From the NCBI RefSeq assembly GCF_023555385.1, contig NZ_JAJSED010000001.1, positions 1,488,001-1,552,000 of the forward strand: DNA of 64,000 nt, in the 5' to 3' direction. The number at the start of each line of letters is the position of its first letter. Within the stretch, counting starts at the first letter, position 1. The translations under genes were made by a program, and so were the position numbers. Below, in pieces: positions 19,951 through 39,640 of this stretch. Under the pieces are notes generated by a model. The model searched no databases and was not told the DNA's origin. It saw only the letters and a program-made list of their open reading frames with translations. The stretch comes from Guyparkeria hydrothermalis. GTDB lineage: Bacteria; Pseudomonadota; Gammaproteobacteria; Halothiobacillales; Halothiobacillaceae.

Positions 19951-19969
19951 CAGGCTGCTAGGAAGCGGA

Positions 19970-20281
19970 TCAGTTCAGACGAATCTGGACGTCCACGCCA
20001 GCGGCCAGGTCAAGCTGCATCAACAGGTCAACCGTCTTGTCGGTCGGGTCGACGATGTCGAGTACGCGCTTGTGGGTGCGGATCTCGTACTGGTCACGCG
20101 CGTCCTTGTTGACGTGCGGGGAGGTCAGCACGGTGTACCGCTCCTTGCGGGTCGGCAGCGGGATCGGGCCTTTGATCCGCGCGCCACTGCGGCGCGCGGT
20201 CTCGACGATCTCCGCGGTAGAACGGTCGATCAGGCGGTGATCGAAGCTCTTCAGCCGGATGCGAATCGTTTGTCCTGCCAT
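19970..20281 (-). CDS. rpsJ: 30S ribosomal protein S10 (NusE)
   Basis: Small-subunit head protein that also acts, as NusE with NusB, in transcription antitermination and couples NusG to the ribosome. The product has 103 aa (E. coli 103). [28 protein letters not shown] and [32 protein letters not shown] are diagnostic. It lies 6 bp after tuf, joining it to the str operon, and a terminator separates it from rplC. Confidence 0.98.
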   Translation of the reverse strand: MAGQTIRIRLKSFDHRLIDRSTAEIVETARRSGARIKGPIPLPTRKERYTVLTSPHVNKDARDQYEIRTHKRVLDIVDPTDKTVDLLMQLDLAAGVDVQIRLN

Positions 20282-20287
20282 ATCTGA

Positions 20288-21478
<1,191 letters not shown>

Positions 21479-21523
21479 GTCTTACATCCTCAACTGGAAA
21501 CAAATTCAGGAGACCGCGGTGCC

Positions 21524-23620
21524 TCAGGAAGCGCCCTTGCTGACTTCCTCGACCACGCTCTTCGGTGCCTCGGCGTAACGGCCAAACTCCATCGAGTACG
21601 TCGCACGGCCCTGGGTTGCAGAACGCAGGTCGGTGGCGTAGCCGAACATCTCGGACAGCGGCACCTCGGCCTTGATCTGCTTGGAACCACCGGCGGTGTC
21701 TTCCATGCCCTGGACCATCCCGCGGCGACGGTTCACGTCACCGATGACGTCGCCCATGTACTCTTCCGGCGTCTCGATCTCGACGCTCATCATCGGCTCG
21801 AGCAGGGCCGGAGAGGCTTTCTGTGCGCCTTCCTTGAAGGCCATCGAACCGGCGACCTTGAACGCCATCTCGTTGGAGTCGACCTCGTGGTACGAGCCGT
21901 CGTACAGCGTGACCTTCACGTCGACCATCGGGTAACCCGCGATGACGCCGTTCTGCATCTGCTCCTCGACACCACGCTCGACGGCCGGGATGTACTCCTT
22001 CGGCACCACGCCACCAACGATCTGGTTGATGAACTCGAAGCCTTCGCCTTCCTCGTTCGGCTCGATGCGGAGCTTGACGTGACCGTACTGGCCGCGACCA
22101 CCGGACTGGCGAACGAACTTGCCGTCCTGCTCGACCGATCCGCGGATCGTCTCGCGGTAGGCCACCTGCGGCTTGCCGATGTTCGCGTCCACCTTGAACT
22201 CGCGACGCATGCGGTCGACGAGGATCTCGAGGTGCAGCTCGCCCATGCCGGAAATGATGGTCTGGCCGGACTCTTCGTCGGTGCGGACACGGAAGGACGG
22301 ATCCTCCTGGGCCAGACGACCGAGGGCCTGGGACATCTTTTCCTGGTCCGACTTGGTCTTCGGCTCGACGGCAACGGAGATAACCGGGTCCGGGAATTCC
22401 ATCCGCTCGAGGATGATCGGATCCTTCGGATCACAAAGCGTCTCACCAGTGGTGACGTTCTTCAGACCGACCGCGGCGGCGATGTCGCCCGCGTAGACCG
22501 ACTTGACCTCTTCACGGCTGTTGGAGTGCATCTGCAGGATACGGCCGATGCGCTCGCGGTTGCCCTTGGTCGAGTTCAGGATGCCGTCACCGGCGTTCAC
22601 CACTCCCGAGTAGACACGGAAGAAGGCCAGCGAACCGACGAACGGATCGGTCATGATCTTGAACGCCAGGGCAGCGAACGGCTGGTCGTCGCCGGTCTTA
22701 CGACGGGCTTCGGTGCCGTCCGGCAGTTCGCCCTTGATGTCCGGAACTTCGGTCGGAGCCGGCAGGTATTCGATGACCGCGTCGAGCAGACGCTGGATGC
22801 CCTTGTTCTTGAACGCGGTGCCGCAGAGCGCCGGGATGATCTCGTTCTCGAGCGTGCGCTGACGGATGCCCTGCTTGATCTCCTCGTCGGAGAGCTCGCC
22901 GTTCTCGAGGTACTTCTCCATCAGCTCTTCGGAGGACTCGGCGGCCGCTTCGATCATCTCTTCGCGGTACTGCTCGGCCTGCTCCTTGAGCTCTTCCGGA
23001 ATCTCCCGCTCGTCATAGGTCATGCCCATGTCGTCGGTGTTCCAGTAGATCGCCTTCATGCGGATCAGGTCGACCACGCCCTCGAAGTTCTCCTCGGCAC
23101 CGATCGGGATGACGATCGGCACCGGGTTCGCGCCCAGACGCTTCTTGAGCTGATCCATAACGCGGAAGAAATCGGAGCCCTGACGGTCCATCTTGTTGAC
23201 GAACGCCAGACGCGGCACGCCGTACTTGTTGGCCTGGCGCCATACGGTCTCGGACTGGGGCTGAACGCCACCGACCGCACACAGAACGAACACGGCCCCG
23301 TCGAGAACCCGCAGCGAACGCTCCACCTCGATGGTGAAGTCCACGTGCCCCGGGGTATCGATGATGTTCAGGCGGTGCTTCTGGAACTGCTGATCCATCC
23401 CCTGCCAGAAGGCAGTCGTCGCCGCCGAGGTGATGGTGATGCCGCGCTCCTGTTCCTGGTCCATCCAGTCCATGGTGGCAGCGCCGTCATGCACCTCACC
23501 AATCTTGTGGGACACACCGGTGTAGAACAGAATGCGCTCGGTGGCCGTGGTTTTGCCGGCATCAATGTGCGCCATGATGCCAAAGTTGCGATAGCGCTCG
23601 AGCGGAGTCGTACGGGACAC
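21524..23620 (-). CDS. fusA: Elongation factor G
   Basis: Translocation GTPase, which also works with RRF in ribosome recycling. The product has 698 aa (E. coli 704). AHIDAGKTT (G1), DTPGHVDF (G3), NKMDR (G4) and domain IV with [15 protein letters not shown] are present. The start codon is GTG with an AGAGG site upstream. [20 protein letters not shown] matches the family start. It is the standard EF-G, not the spd-type paralogue, as judged from its place between rpsG and tuf. Confidence 0.98.
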   Translation of the reverse strand: MSRTTPLERYRNFGIMAHIDAGKTTATERILFYTGVSHKIGEVHDGAATMDWMDQEQERGITITSAATTAFWQGMDQQFQKHRLNIIDTPGHVDFTIEVERSLRVLDGAVFVLCAVGGVQPQSETVWRQANKYGVPRLAFVNKMDRQGSDFFRVMDQLKKRLGANPVPIVIPIGAEENFEGVVDLIRMKAIYWNTDDMGMTYDEREIPEELKEQAEQYREEMIEAAAESSEELMEKYLENGELSDEEIKQGIRQRTLENEIIPALCGTAFKNKGIQRLLDAVIEYLPAPTEVPDIKGELPDGTEARRKTGDDQPFAALAFKIMTDPFVGSLAFFRVYSGVVNAGDGILNSTKGNRERIGRILQMHSNSREEVKSVYAGDIAAAVGLKNVTTGETLCDPKDPIILERMEFPDPVISVAVEPKTKSDQEKMSQALGRLAQEDPSFRVRTDEESGQTIISGMGELHLEILVDRMRREFKVDANIGKPQVAYRETIRGSVEQDGKFVRQSGGRGQYGHVKLRIEPNEEGEGFEFINQIVGGVVPKEYIPAVERGVEEQMQNGVIAGYPMVDVKVTLYDGSYHEVDSNEMAFKVAGSMAFKEGAQKASPALLEPMMSVEIETPEEYMGDVIGDVNRRRGMVQGMEDTAGGSKQIKAEVPLSEMFGYATDLRSATQGRATYSMEFGRYAEAPKSVVEEVSKGAS

Positions 23621-23649
23621 GAAAAGTACCTCTTAAATAAAGCGGCGGA

Positions 23650-24120
23650 TTACCAGCGGAAGTGGGCGAAGGCCTTGTTGGCCTCGGCCATGCGGTGCGT
23701 GTCTTCACGCTTCTTGACAGCGGAACCACGACCTTCGGCGGCATCCGACAGCTCACCGGCCATCTTCTGGGCCATGGTCTTTTCACCACGCTTGCGGGCG
23801 GCCTCGATCAGCCAGCGCATGGCCAGCGACGAACGGCGCACCGGGCGCACTTCCACGGGCACCTGATAGGTGGCACCACCAACACGGCGGGACTTGACCT
23901 CGACCGACGGAGCGACGTTTTCCAGCGCCTTCTCGACGACGTCGACCGGGTGACCCTTGCCCTTGGACTCGATCATGTCCATCGCGTCGTACAGCAGACG
24001 CTCGGCAACGGCCTTCTTGCCGCTGAGCATGATCATGTTGATGAATTTAGCGACGGTTACGTTGCCGAATTTCGGATCCGGCAGAATCTCGCGCTTGGGG
24101 ACTTCTCTTCTACGGGGCAT
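23650..24120 (-). CDS. rpsG: 30S ribosomal protein S7
   Basis: Assembly initiator of the 30S head. In E. coli it also represses translation of its own operon. The product has 156 aa, the length of the short E. coli form. [20 protein letters not shown] and [25 protein letters not shown] are diagnostic. Str-operon gene with 18 bp to rpsL and 29 bp to fusA. Confidence 0.98.
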   Translation of the reverse strand: MPRRREVPKREILPDPKFGNVTVAKFINMIMLSGKKAVAERLLYDAMDMIESKGKGHPVDVVEKALENVAPSVEVKSRRVGGATYQVPVEVRPVRRSSLAMRWLIEAARKRGEKTMAQKMAGELSDAAEGRGSAVKKREDTHRMAEANKAFAHFRW

Positions 24121-24138
24121 GTCAAATCCTACCGTTGA

Positions 24139-24513
24139 TTAGTTCTTCGGACGCTTGGCGCCGTACTTCGAACGACCCTGACGACGCTTCTCGACACCCT
24201 GGGTATCGAGGCTGCCGCGGACGACGTGGTAACGCACACCCGGGAGGTCCTTTACACGACCGCCACGGATCAGCACGACCGAGTGTTCCTGCAGGTTGTG
24301 ACCCTCACCACCGATGTAGCCGGTGACCTCGTAGCCGGACGTCAGGCGCACACGGGCAACCTTACGCAGGGCCGAGTTCGGCTTCTTCGGGGTGGTGGTG
24401 TAAACGCGCGTGCATACGCCGCGACGCTGGGGGCAACGCTCCAGCGCCGGCACGCTGGTCTTTTCGACCGCACGCTTGCGCGGCTTACGCACTAGCTGAT
24501 TAATAGTAGCCAT
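24139..24513 (-). CDS. rpsL: 30S ribosomal protein S12
   Basis: Decoding-centre protein. The product has 124 aa (E. coli 124). Lys43 and Lys44 in [12 protein letters not shown] and the second streptomycin loop [14 protein letters not shown] are wild type, so this allele predicts streptomycin sensitivity. The ATG giving [14 protein letters not shown] matches the family. A frame seven codons longer was not used. First gene of the str operon behind a near-consensus sigma-70 promoter and a leader hairpin. Confidence 0.98.
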   Translation of the reverse strand: MATINQLVRKPRKRAVEKTSVPALERCPQRRGVCTRVYTTTPKKPNSALRKVARVRLTSGYEVTGYIGGEGHNLQEHSVVLIRGGRVKDLPGVRYHVVRGSLDTQGVEKRRQGRSKYGAKRPKN

Positions 24514-24532
24514 GTATCCGTATTCTCCGACC

Positions 24533-24566
24533 AAAAACTAGCACGACGGGCCCAGTCGCCCGCCGT
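24533..24566 (-). terminator. Hairpin in the rpsL leader (rpoC terminator or attenuator)
   Basis: On the minus strand ACGGCGGGC pairs with GCCCGTCGT (nine pairs, one G-U) around a six-base loop, with five T after a 5-base gap. It lies downstream of both the rpoC stop and the str promoter, so it can reduce read-through from rpoBC and may also attenuate new str transcripts. Confidence 0.5.
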
Positions 24567-24577
24567 AAAGGGCAGTG

Positions 24578-24606
24578 ATTCTAAGCAGTTGCCGCGTTGG
24601 TGTCAA
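24578..24606 (-). promoter_or_regulatory. Sigma-70 promoter of the str operon
   Basis: On the minus strand TTGACA (24601-24606, perfect -35) and TAGAAT (24578-24583, one mismatch to TATAAT) are separated by exactly 17 bp. The start site would be near 24571, giving a leader of about 58 nt before rpsL. This is the best promoter match in the ribosomal block. Confidence 0.8.
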
Positions 24607-24613
24607 CGCGACA

Positions 24614-28828
<4,215 letters not shown>

Positions 28829-28863
28829 TGACTACCTGCCTAACGTGTTCTGTCACACGGCAC

Positions 28864-28895
28864 CATGGGCCCGGGAGTTACCCGTCGGGCCCATG
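28864..28895 (-). repeat. Strong intercistronic hairpin between rpoB and rpoC
   Basis: A perfect 10-bp inverted repeat CATGGGCCCG/CGGGCCCATG with extra GGG/CCC pairing inside. No T-run follows, so it is not a terminator. A role as an mRNA processing or stability element between rpoB and rpoC is the likely reading. Confidence 0.6.
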
Positions 28896-28904
28896 CCCCG
28901 GAAA

Positions 28905-33071
<4,167 letters not shown>

Positions 33072-33308
33072 CTACTTTCCTCGTCGGGACAATCTGAGTG
33101 TGATCGCCAGCGAACTGGCGATGCACGCCGTGGCGCGCGGGGACCCATTCCCCCTGGGTGGAGCGGCACGGGTCCGCTCCGGGCAACCTTTCGGGATCAG
33201 ACCGGTGATCCGATCACGAAAGGCGGCCCAACAAGCACATAAAGGCCGGCGACCCGAAGGCCACCAGCCCGTACCTGGGTGCTGTGGTTAAGCGACCCTT
33301 GCACTCGT
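33072..33308 (-). promoter_or_regulatory. rplL-rpoB intergenic region with hairpin array
   Basis: No gene. On the minus strand a perfect 8-bp stem capped by a UUCG tetraloop (33103-33122) is preceded by GGAGCGG/CCGCTCC (33160-33180), ACCCA/TGGGT and GGATCA/TGATCC stems. In E. coli this interval holds a partial attenuator and an RNase III site that set rpoBC expression below rplJL. The layout here suggests the same function. No T-run follows any stem. Confidence 0.55.
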
Positions 33309-33689
33309 TTACTTGAGCTCGACGGAAGCGCCTGCCTCTTCGAGCTTGGCCTTCATGGAGTCGGCCTCTTCCTTCTCGACGCCTTCCTTGATGGTGCTCG
33401 GAGCGCCTTCTACCAGCTCTTTGGCTTCCTTGAGGCCGAGACCGGTCAGCTCGCGGGTCGCCTTGATGACGGCAACCTTGTTGGAGCCGAACGAGCTCAT
33501 GACCACGTCGAACTCGGTCTGCTCTTCAGCGCCACCAGCGGCTTCGCCACCACCGGCTGCCGGAGCAGCGGCTACGGCTGCAGCGGCGCTTACGCCGAAC
33601 TTCTCTTCCATGTCGGAGATCAGCTCAACGATCTCCATGACGGACATGTTGGAGATTGCTTCGAGAATATCGTCTTTTGTAACTGCCAT
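33309..33689 (-). CDS. rplL: 50S ribosomal protein L7/L12
   Basis: Stalk protein that recruits translational GTPases, present in several copies bound to L10. The product has 126 aa (E. coli 121). The N-terminal dimerisation helix pair is followed by an Ala/Gly-rich hinge ([21 protein letters not shown]), then the C-terminal GTPase-contact domain with [27 protein letters not shown]. The longer hinge accounts for the extra length. Confidence 0.98.
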   Translation of the reverse strand: MAVTKDDILEAISNMSVMEIVELISDMEEKFGVSAAAAVAAAPAAGGGEAAGGAEEQTEFDVVMSSFGSNKVAVIKATRELTGLGLKEAKELVEGAPSTIKEGVEKEEADSMKAKLEEAGASVELK

Positions 33690-33719
33690 GATTGAGTACC
33701 TGAAAAATGATGAAAAAGG

Positions 33720-34247
33720 TTAAGCCGCTTGTTTCTGGTCGCGAACGGCTGCCACGGTGCGGACCAGCTTGCCCGGTACCTCGTTGAAGGTACGAGCCAG
33801 CTTGGTGACCGGCGCCTGCATCGTCGCCATGAGTTGCGCGAGCGCTTCCTCACGGGTCGGCAGGCTGGCAACGCGATCGAGAGCGGAAGCCGGGAGGAGT
33901 TCGCCACCCAAGGACACGAACTGGACGTCAAGCGCTTCCATCTCCTTGGCAGCGTCCTTCATCAGACGCGCCGCGGAGCCCAGGTCGTCCATCGAGAACG
34001 CGAGGATGAGCGGGCCGCGCAGGGCCTCGGTCATGCATTCGTACTCGGTGCCTTCCAGGGCGCGCTTGGCCAGGGTGTTCTTGACGACACGCAGGTAAAC
34101 ACCCTGCTCGCGTGCCTTCACACGCAGCTCGGTGACCTGCGAGACCGTCAAGCCTCGATACTCGACGCCAACCGCCGAGTAGGCCTTGGATGCAACCTCG
34201 GCGACTTCGGCGACAACCAGCTTCTTACGATCGAAGGTTAGTGCCAC
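33720..34247 (-). CDS. rplJ: 50S ribosomal protein L10
   Basis: Base of the L7/L12 stalk. The L10-(L7/L12) complex represses its own mRNA in E. coli. The product has 175 aa (E. coli 165). VEYRGLTVSQVTELRVKAREQGVYLRVVKNTLAKRAL is diagnostic, and the C-terminal helix that binds L7/L12 dimers is present. The start codon is GTG. The 264-bp interval upstream is long enough to be an L10 leader. Confidence 0.97.
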   Translation of the reverse strand: MALTFDRKKLVVAEVAEVASKAYSAVGVEYRGLTVSQVTELRVKAREQGVYLRVVKNTLAKRALEGTEYECMTEALRGPLILAFSMDDLGSAARLMKDAAKEMEALDVQFVSLGGELLPASALDRVASLPTREEALAQLMATMQAPVTKLARTFNEVPGKLVRTVAAVRDQKQAA

Positions 34248-34511
34248 GTCTCTTACCTACGGTTGCGAAGGGACAAGCCCTTCATGATTGGAAATTCGGT
34301 TCGAAACCCGTTCGAACCGCCCTTCTCAACGGCCACCCAGACATGTATTCATCGGGACTCTAGCCGTCTGCGCAGGCTTTCGCGATTAAGCGGGAGAGCG
34401 AACTCGCCCGCGCCTGCGGTCTTTGACGCCACCGGCACTCGTGCCGGCAGTCCAAAGAACGTAACCGGCCCCGACGCAAGGTCGAGGCCGGCAATTCGTC
34501 ATATAACGCGC
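34248..34511 (-). promoter_or_regulatory. Probable L10-type leader between rplA and rplJ
   Basis: No gene is seen in these 264 bp. Minus-strand RNA would form an 11-bp stem with one G-U pair just after rplA (34465-34491) and a CCGGCAC/GTGCCGG stem (34432-34447), then further imperfect pairing up to rplJ. Size and position fit the autoregulatory L10 leader of proteobacteria. I could not fold it or compare it with the family model, so the assignment rests on position. Confidence 0.45.
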
Positions 34512-35207
34512 TTACTCGGCGATCGAACCCTGATCGACCGACAGGCCCGGCCCCATCGTGGTGGAGACGGAAACGCGCTTCATGTACACACCCTTCGCGC
34601 CGGTCGGCTTGGCCTTGTTCAGGTCGCCGATCAGTGCGTTGAGGTTCTCGATCAGTGCCGCCGGCTCGAAGTCCACCTTACCGATGGTGCAGTGGATGAT
34701 GCCGTTCTTGTCGGTGCGGTAGCGCACCTGACCAGCCTTGGCATTCTTGACCGCATTGGCGACGTCCGGCGAGACGGTGCCGACCTTCGGGTTCGGCATC
34801 AGACCGCGCGGGCCGAGGATCTGACCCAGCTGGCCGACCACGCGCATCGCGTCCGGAGAGGCGATGACGACGTCGAAGTCCATGCGACCCTGCTTGACCT
34901 CTTCTGCCAGGTCCTCCATGCCGACGATATCGGCACCGGCTTCCTTGGCGGCCTCGGCGTTCGCACCCTGGGCGAACACGGCGACGCGCACGTCCTGACC
35001 GGTGCCGCGCGGCAGCACGGTCGAGCCACGAACCATCTGGTCCGAACGACGCGGGTCAACGCCCAGGTTGACGGAAACGTCGACCGACTCGTTGAACTTG
35101 ACGGTGGAGAGCTCTTTCAGCAGGGAGAAGGCTTCTTCAGCACCGTACTGGCGATTGCGATCGATCTTCTCGGCGATCAGCTTCTGACGCTTGCTCAGCT
35201 TGGCCAT
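34512..35207 (-). CDS. rplA: 50S ribosomal protein L1
   Basis: L1-stalk protein involved in E-site tRNA release. In E. coli it also represses rplKA translation. The product has 231 aa (E. coli 234). [16 protein letters not shown] and [39 protein letters not shown] are diagnostic. The ATG one base after the rplK stop was chosen. A frame three codons longer is ignored. Confidence 0.98.
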   Translation of the reverse strand: MAKLSKRQKLIAEKIDRNRQYGAEEAFSLLKELSTVKFNESVDVSVNLGVDPRRSDQMVRGSTVLPRGTGQDVRVAVFAQGANAEAAKEAGADIVGMEDLAEEVKQGRMDFDVVIASPDAMRVVGQLGQILGPRGLMPNPKVGTVSPDVANAVKNAKAGQVRYRTDKNGIIHCTIGKVDFEPAALIENLNALIGDLNKAKPTGAKGVYMKRVSVSTTMGPGLSVDQGSIAE

Positions 35208-35208
35208 C

Positions 35209-35640
35209 TCACACACCCTCCACGTTCAGGCCCATGCTGCGGGCGCTACCAGCGATGGTGCGCACACGGGCGTCGAGATCTTTCGCCGTCAGGTCCGGCT
35301 CCTTCGTGGTGGCGATTTCCTCGAGCTGCGCTCGGGTCACGGTGCCCACCTTGGTCTTGTTCGGCTCGGCCGAACCGCTCTTGATGCCCACGGCCTTCTT
35401 CAGCAGGACGGCCGCCGGCGGGGTCTTCATGATGAAGGTGAACGACTTGTCCTGATAGACAGTGATCACCACCGGGACCGGAAGGCCCGGCTCGATGTTG
35501 CCCGACGCCGCGTTGAACTCCTTACAGAAGCCCATGATGTTGACGCCGTGCTGACCCAGCGCGGGACCGATGGGGGGTGACGGGTTGGCCTGGCCGGCCG
35601 GCACCTGAAGCTTGATATAAGCTGAGACTTTCTTAGCCAT
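35209..35640 (-). CDS. rplK: 50S ribosomal protein L11
   Basis: GTPase-associated-centre protein, needed for RelA activation and the target region of thiostrepton. The product has 143 aa (E. coli 142). [35 protein letters not shown] is the conserved N-terminal domain, and [19 protein letters not shown] ends the rRNA-binding domain. Gene order nusG-rplK-rplA as in E. coli. Confidence 0.98.
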   Translation of the reverse strand: MAKKVSAYIKLQVPAGQANPSPPIGPALGQHGVNIMGFCKEFNAASGNIEPGLPVPVVITVYQDKSFTFIMKTPPAAVLLKKAVGIKSGSAEPNKTKVGTVTRAQLEEIATTKEPDLTAKDLDARVRTIAGSARSMGLNVEGV

Positions 35641-35703
35641 GATGACCTCTCGTGTGGGTAGATAGCGCCCGGCTCGCGGCCAGGCTCCCCGTTAGTCGAC
35701 TGA

Positions 35704-36237
35704 TCAGGTCTTCTCGACCTGGTCGAAGTTGAGCTCCACCGGAGTGGAACGCCCGAAAATACTGACGGCCACGCGCAGGCGGCTCTTCTCGTAGTTGACT
35801 TCCTCGACCGTGCCGGTGAAGTCGTTGAACGGGCCGTCGCAGACCCGAACCATCTCGCCGACGTCGAACAGCGTCTTCGGCTTCGGCTTTTCGGTGGAGT
35901 CCTTGACCCGATTGAGGATCTGGTCGGCCTCGCGCTCGCTGATCGGCGTCGGCTTGCCGCCGGAGGTGCCGATAAAGCCCAACACCCGTGGCACCGACTT
36001 GATCAGGTGCCACGCCTCGTCGGTCATCTCCACCTGGACCAGCACGTAGCCCGGGAAGAACTTGCGCTCGGAACGACGCTTGACGCCATCGCGCATCTCG
36101 ACCACCTCCTCGGAGGGGACGAGAATCTCGCCGAACAGATCCTGCAGGCCGGCGCGCTCGATGCGCTCCTGCAGCGCCTTCTTGACGCTGTTTTCGTACT
36201 GTGAGAACGCCTGGACGACGTACCAGCGCATCGCCAT
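35704..36237 (-). CDS. nusG: Transcription termination/antitermination protein NusG
   Basis: Elongation factor that suppresses pausing, links RNA polymerase with the ribosome through S10 and stimulates Rho. The product has 177 aa (E. coli 181). The NGN domain begins [23 protein letters not shown]. The C-terminal KOW domain holds [29 protein letters not shown]. The start was set at MAMRWYVV because a perfect AGGAGG lies 7 bp upstream. A frame 13 codons longer crosses this site and was rejected. Confidence 0.98.
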   Translation of the reverse strand: MAMRWYVVQAFSQYENSVKKALQERIERAGLQDLFGEILVPSEEVVEMRDGVKRRSERKFFPGYVLVQVEMTDEAWHLIKSVPRVLGFIGTSGGKPTPISEREADQILNRVKDSTEKPKPKTLFDVGEMVRVCDGPFNDFTGTVEEVNYEKSRLRVAVSIFGRSTPVELNFDQVEKT

Positions 36238-36248
36238 GCTTAAGCCTC

Positions 36249-36620
36249 CTAACCGGTAATGCTGCGAACGATCCAACCCAGCAGCGAGTCGACGCCCCAG
36301 AGGAACAGGCCGATCAGGATGACGAGCAGAATGACCACGAGGGTCGTCTGCGTGGCCTCCTGACGCGTCGGCCAGACCATTTTCTTGACCTCGAGCCGCG
36401 AGTCGAAGGTGAACTGCCAGATCGACCGCCCGACAGCCGTGGTGTATGCCACGGCGATCGCGAGCCCCGCTCCCGCCACGACGGCCAGAATACGCAGGAA
36501 CAGCGGTTGGCCTTCAAGCAGGTAATAGCCCACGATGCCGGCCAGGATCAGCGCGATCGCGATGGCGATCTTGACCGAATCCAGACCGGAGGACGTGGAC
36601 TGCACGGACTTTTCCGACAT
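36249..36620 (-). CDS. secE: Protein translocase subunit SecE
   Basis: Essential clamp subunit of the SecYEG channel. The product has 123 aa (E. coli 127) with three predicted membrane helices, like the E. coli form, rather than the one-helix short type. Conserved [20 protein letters not shown] lies before the last helix. It overlaps no neighbour and is followed after 11 bp by nusG. tRNA-Trp lies 75 bp upstream. Confidence 0.97.
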   Translation of the reverse strand: MSEKSVQSTSSGLDSVKIAIAIALILAGIVGYYLLEGQPLFLRILAVVAGAGLAIAVAYTTAVGRSIWQFTFDSRLEVKKMVWPTRQEATQTTLVVILLVILIGLFLWGVDSLLGWIVRSITG

Positions 36621-36695
36621 GTTAGGAACTCACGCTTCAAAGACAGCACCCGCCGGCCGGCGAACCGGGCCCGGCGGGCACCCCCTGCACGGAAG

Positions 36696-36771
36696 TGGCA
36701 GGGCAGGAGGGACTCGAACCCCCAACCTACGGTTTTGGAGACCGTTGCTCTGCCAGTTGAGCTACTGCCCT
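36696..36771 (-). tRNA. tRNA-Trp (anticodon CCA)
   Basis: 76-nt cloverleaf including an encoded 3' CCA, with seven-pair acceptor stem (AGGGCAG/CTGCCCT) and G as discriminator. The anticodon loop reads CTCCAAA, so the anticodon is CCA. It lies between tuf and secE as in many gammaproteobacteria. Confidence 0.97.
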
Positions 36772-36791
36772 AGTGTTTTTCGCCTACCGCG

Positions 36792-36824
36792 AAAAAAGAG
36801 CGCGAAGTCTATCCGACTCCGCGC
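36792..36824 (-). terminator. Rho-independent terminator after tuf copy 2
   Basis: On the minus strand GCGCG-g-AGTC / GACT-t-CGCGC around a five-base loop is followed by TC and six T. It lies 22 bp after tuf and 20 bp before tRNA-Trp, so it separates the tRNA-tuf unit from tRNA-Trp-secE-nusG. Confidence 0.8.
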
Positions 36825-36845
36825 CTCGACGCAACCCGTTGCGGA

Positions 36846-38036
<1,191 letters not shown>

Positions 38037-38072
38037 CGCATCCTCCGCCAACCGGGACAAGCAAATGGAATG

Positions 38073-38148
<76 letters not shown>

Positions 38149-38262
38149 ATGGTTATGAACCGACGACCGGGCCGTCGATGCAAACTCTTCAAATGAAGCG
38201 ACCCACACTGTGGATCGCATCGGTCCGTTCCGGACCCGGGCGGATGGCCCGAATCACAGGAC

Positions 38263-38336
<74 letters not shown>

Positions 38337-38379
38337 AGACCGTTTGAATCCCGCAAGCGGTAGCGAGATTCGTCTTGTC

Positions 38380-38464
38380 TGGTGGTGGGGGCAGGATTCG
38401 AACCTGCGAAGGCTGAGCCGGCAGATTTACAGTCTGCTCCCGTTGACCGCTTGGGTACCCCACC
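38380..38464 (-). tRNA. tRNA-Tyr (anticodon GTA)
   Basis: 85 nt with long variable arm, as expected of a class II bacterial tRNA-Tyr, and encoded CCA. Acceptor GGTGGGG/CCCCACC, discriminator A, anticodon loop CTGTAAA giving GTA. Position of tyrU in E. coli. Confidence 0.97.
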
Positions 38465-38598
38465 CGGGAAGCGCGCCATTCTTCACAAAACAGACCGGGC
38501 TGTCAACACCCGGTCGGGCGATATCGGCAACGCAATCAGGCGCGTCTCGCGTTACCGATCGGCTCCCGCGAAAAGCGCTTCCGCGGGGCCTGTGCCTG

Positions 38599-38674
38599 TG
38601 GTGCCGGCTGTGGGACTCGAACTCACGACCTACCGCTTACAAGGCGGTTGCTCTACCAACTGAGCTAAGCCGGC
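38599..38674 (-). tRNA. tRNA-Thr (anticodon TGT)
   Basis: 76 nt with encoded CCA, acceptor GCCGGCT, discriminator A. The anticodon loop CTTGTAA gives TGT for ACA codons. First gene of the tRNA-tuf unit, the position of thrU in E. coli. Confidence 0.96.
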
Positions 38675-38685
38675 AATGGGCGCGC

Positions 38686-38715
38686 ATTTTACGCACATCG
38701 CGTCACGTTTGCCAA
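38686..38715 (-). promoter_or_regulatory. Promoter of the tRNA-tuf operon
   Basis: On the minus strand TTGGCA (38710-38715) and TAAAAT (38686-38691) are 18 bp apart. The first tRNA begins about 11 bp after the -10. The bases after the -10 are very GC-rich (GCGCGCC), like the discriminator of stringently controlled stable-RNA promoters in E. coli. Confidence 0.7.
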
Positions 38716-38741
38716 GCGATCTCGCGCCGTCTGCGAACCGG

Positions 38742-39605
38742 TCAGCGTCGGGCCTTGGCCAGCCGCACCATCCCGGCGAGCACCAGGTCACTCTCGACCC
38801 GCACGTCGACCTCCGGGGAGACCAGTGCCGCAAGCCGCTCGGCGTCTCCGCCGGCGAGGACGACCAGCAACTCCCCCTGGTCGGCGAGAGCCTGTCGCCA
38901 GACGGCCAGCATCTCGTTGACCCCGGCGGCGAGCAGCCAGTGGCGCCCGACATCGATGGCCGTGGTGGTGTCGACGGCAAGCCCCAACTGGCGGGTGGCC
39001 TCGGCCACCCCCGGGGAGTCGTCGGCGTTCAGTTCGGATGCGGGTGCGTCATCGGCCGAAAGCAACGGCTCGACCGCCTCCCCCAGTCCAGGCGCGGCTG
39101 AGCGCAACCCTTCGAGCTGGGCCCGCCAGCCGGGCAGGATCAGCCCGCCGCGGTGCTGACCGTCGGCCTCGAGCACGTCGAGCGTGACGGCGGTGCCGGC
39201 ATTGATCACCGCCAGCGGACGACCCTCGACCAGAGCATGGGCCTCGATCATGGCGCAGAAGCGATCAATGCCCAGTCGCGCCGGGTCCTCGTAGGCAACC
39301 CGGACATGGCAGCACTTGCGCGGCACCGACAACCAGCGCCGCTTCGCGGTCGGGCAGATCTCGGCCAGGGCGGTCTCGAGCCATTCGCGACGGCGCGGCT
39401 CGACGACCGACGCCAGCACGATCTGTCGCGGCGACCGCCCTTTCTCGTCGACCAGCAGGGGCTCGAGCCGGGTCGCTAGCGCACCGACCGCATCCGGCTC
39501 GGCGGGCTCAGGCCACGTGACGGAGAACGGCTCGGCACTCGCCTGGGTGCGACGCGCGAGGCGTCCCTTGATCCGGCTGTTGCCCGCATCGATGTAGCAA
39601 TTCAC
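38742..39605 (-). CDS. coaX: Type III pantothenate kinase
   Basis: First committed step of coenzyme A synthesis: pantothenate to 4'-phosphopantothenate, ATP dependent, cytoplasmic. The product has 287 aa, slightly longer than the usual 240-260. Phosphate loop DAGNSRIKG at residues 6-14, LGIDRF at 111-116 (catalytic Asp114), GTAVTLD at 137-143 and GGLILPG at 153-159. It follows birA by 35 bp in the same direction, the birA-coaX pairing common in proteobacteria. Type III kinases usually need a monovalent cation and resist CoA feedback. Confidence 0.93.
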   Translation of the reverse strand: MNCYIDAGNSRIKGRLARRTQASAEPFSVTWPEPAEPDAVGALATRLEPLLVDEKGRSPRQIVLASVVEPRRREWLETALAEICPTAKRRWLSVPRKCCHVRVAYEDPARLGIDRFCAMIEAHALVEGRPLAVINAGTAVTLDVLEADGQHRGGLILPGWRAQLEGLRSAAPGLGEAVEPLLSADDAPASELNADDSPGVAEATRQLGLAVDTTTAIDVGRHWLLAAGVNEMLAVWRQALADQGELLVVLAGGDAERLAALVSPEVDVRVESDLVLAGMVRLAKARR

Positions 39606-39640
39606 AGGTACAGGCGTTCCTCTGTTGTTCGTTTGGGCCG

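Noticed and set aside
36621-36695. GC-rich stem between tRNA-Trp and secE as a terminator
   Set aside because: The stem is followed by TGCTGTCTTTG rather than a T-run, and secE has no other room for a promoter.
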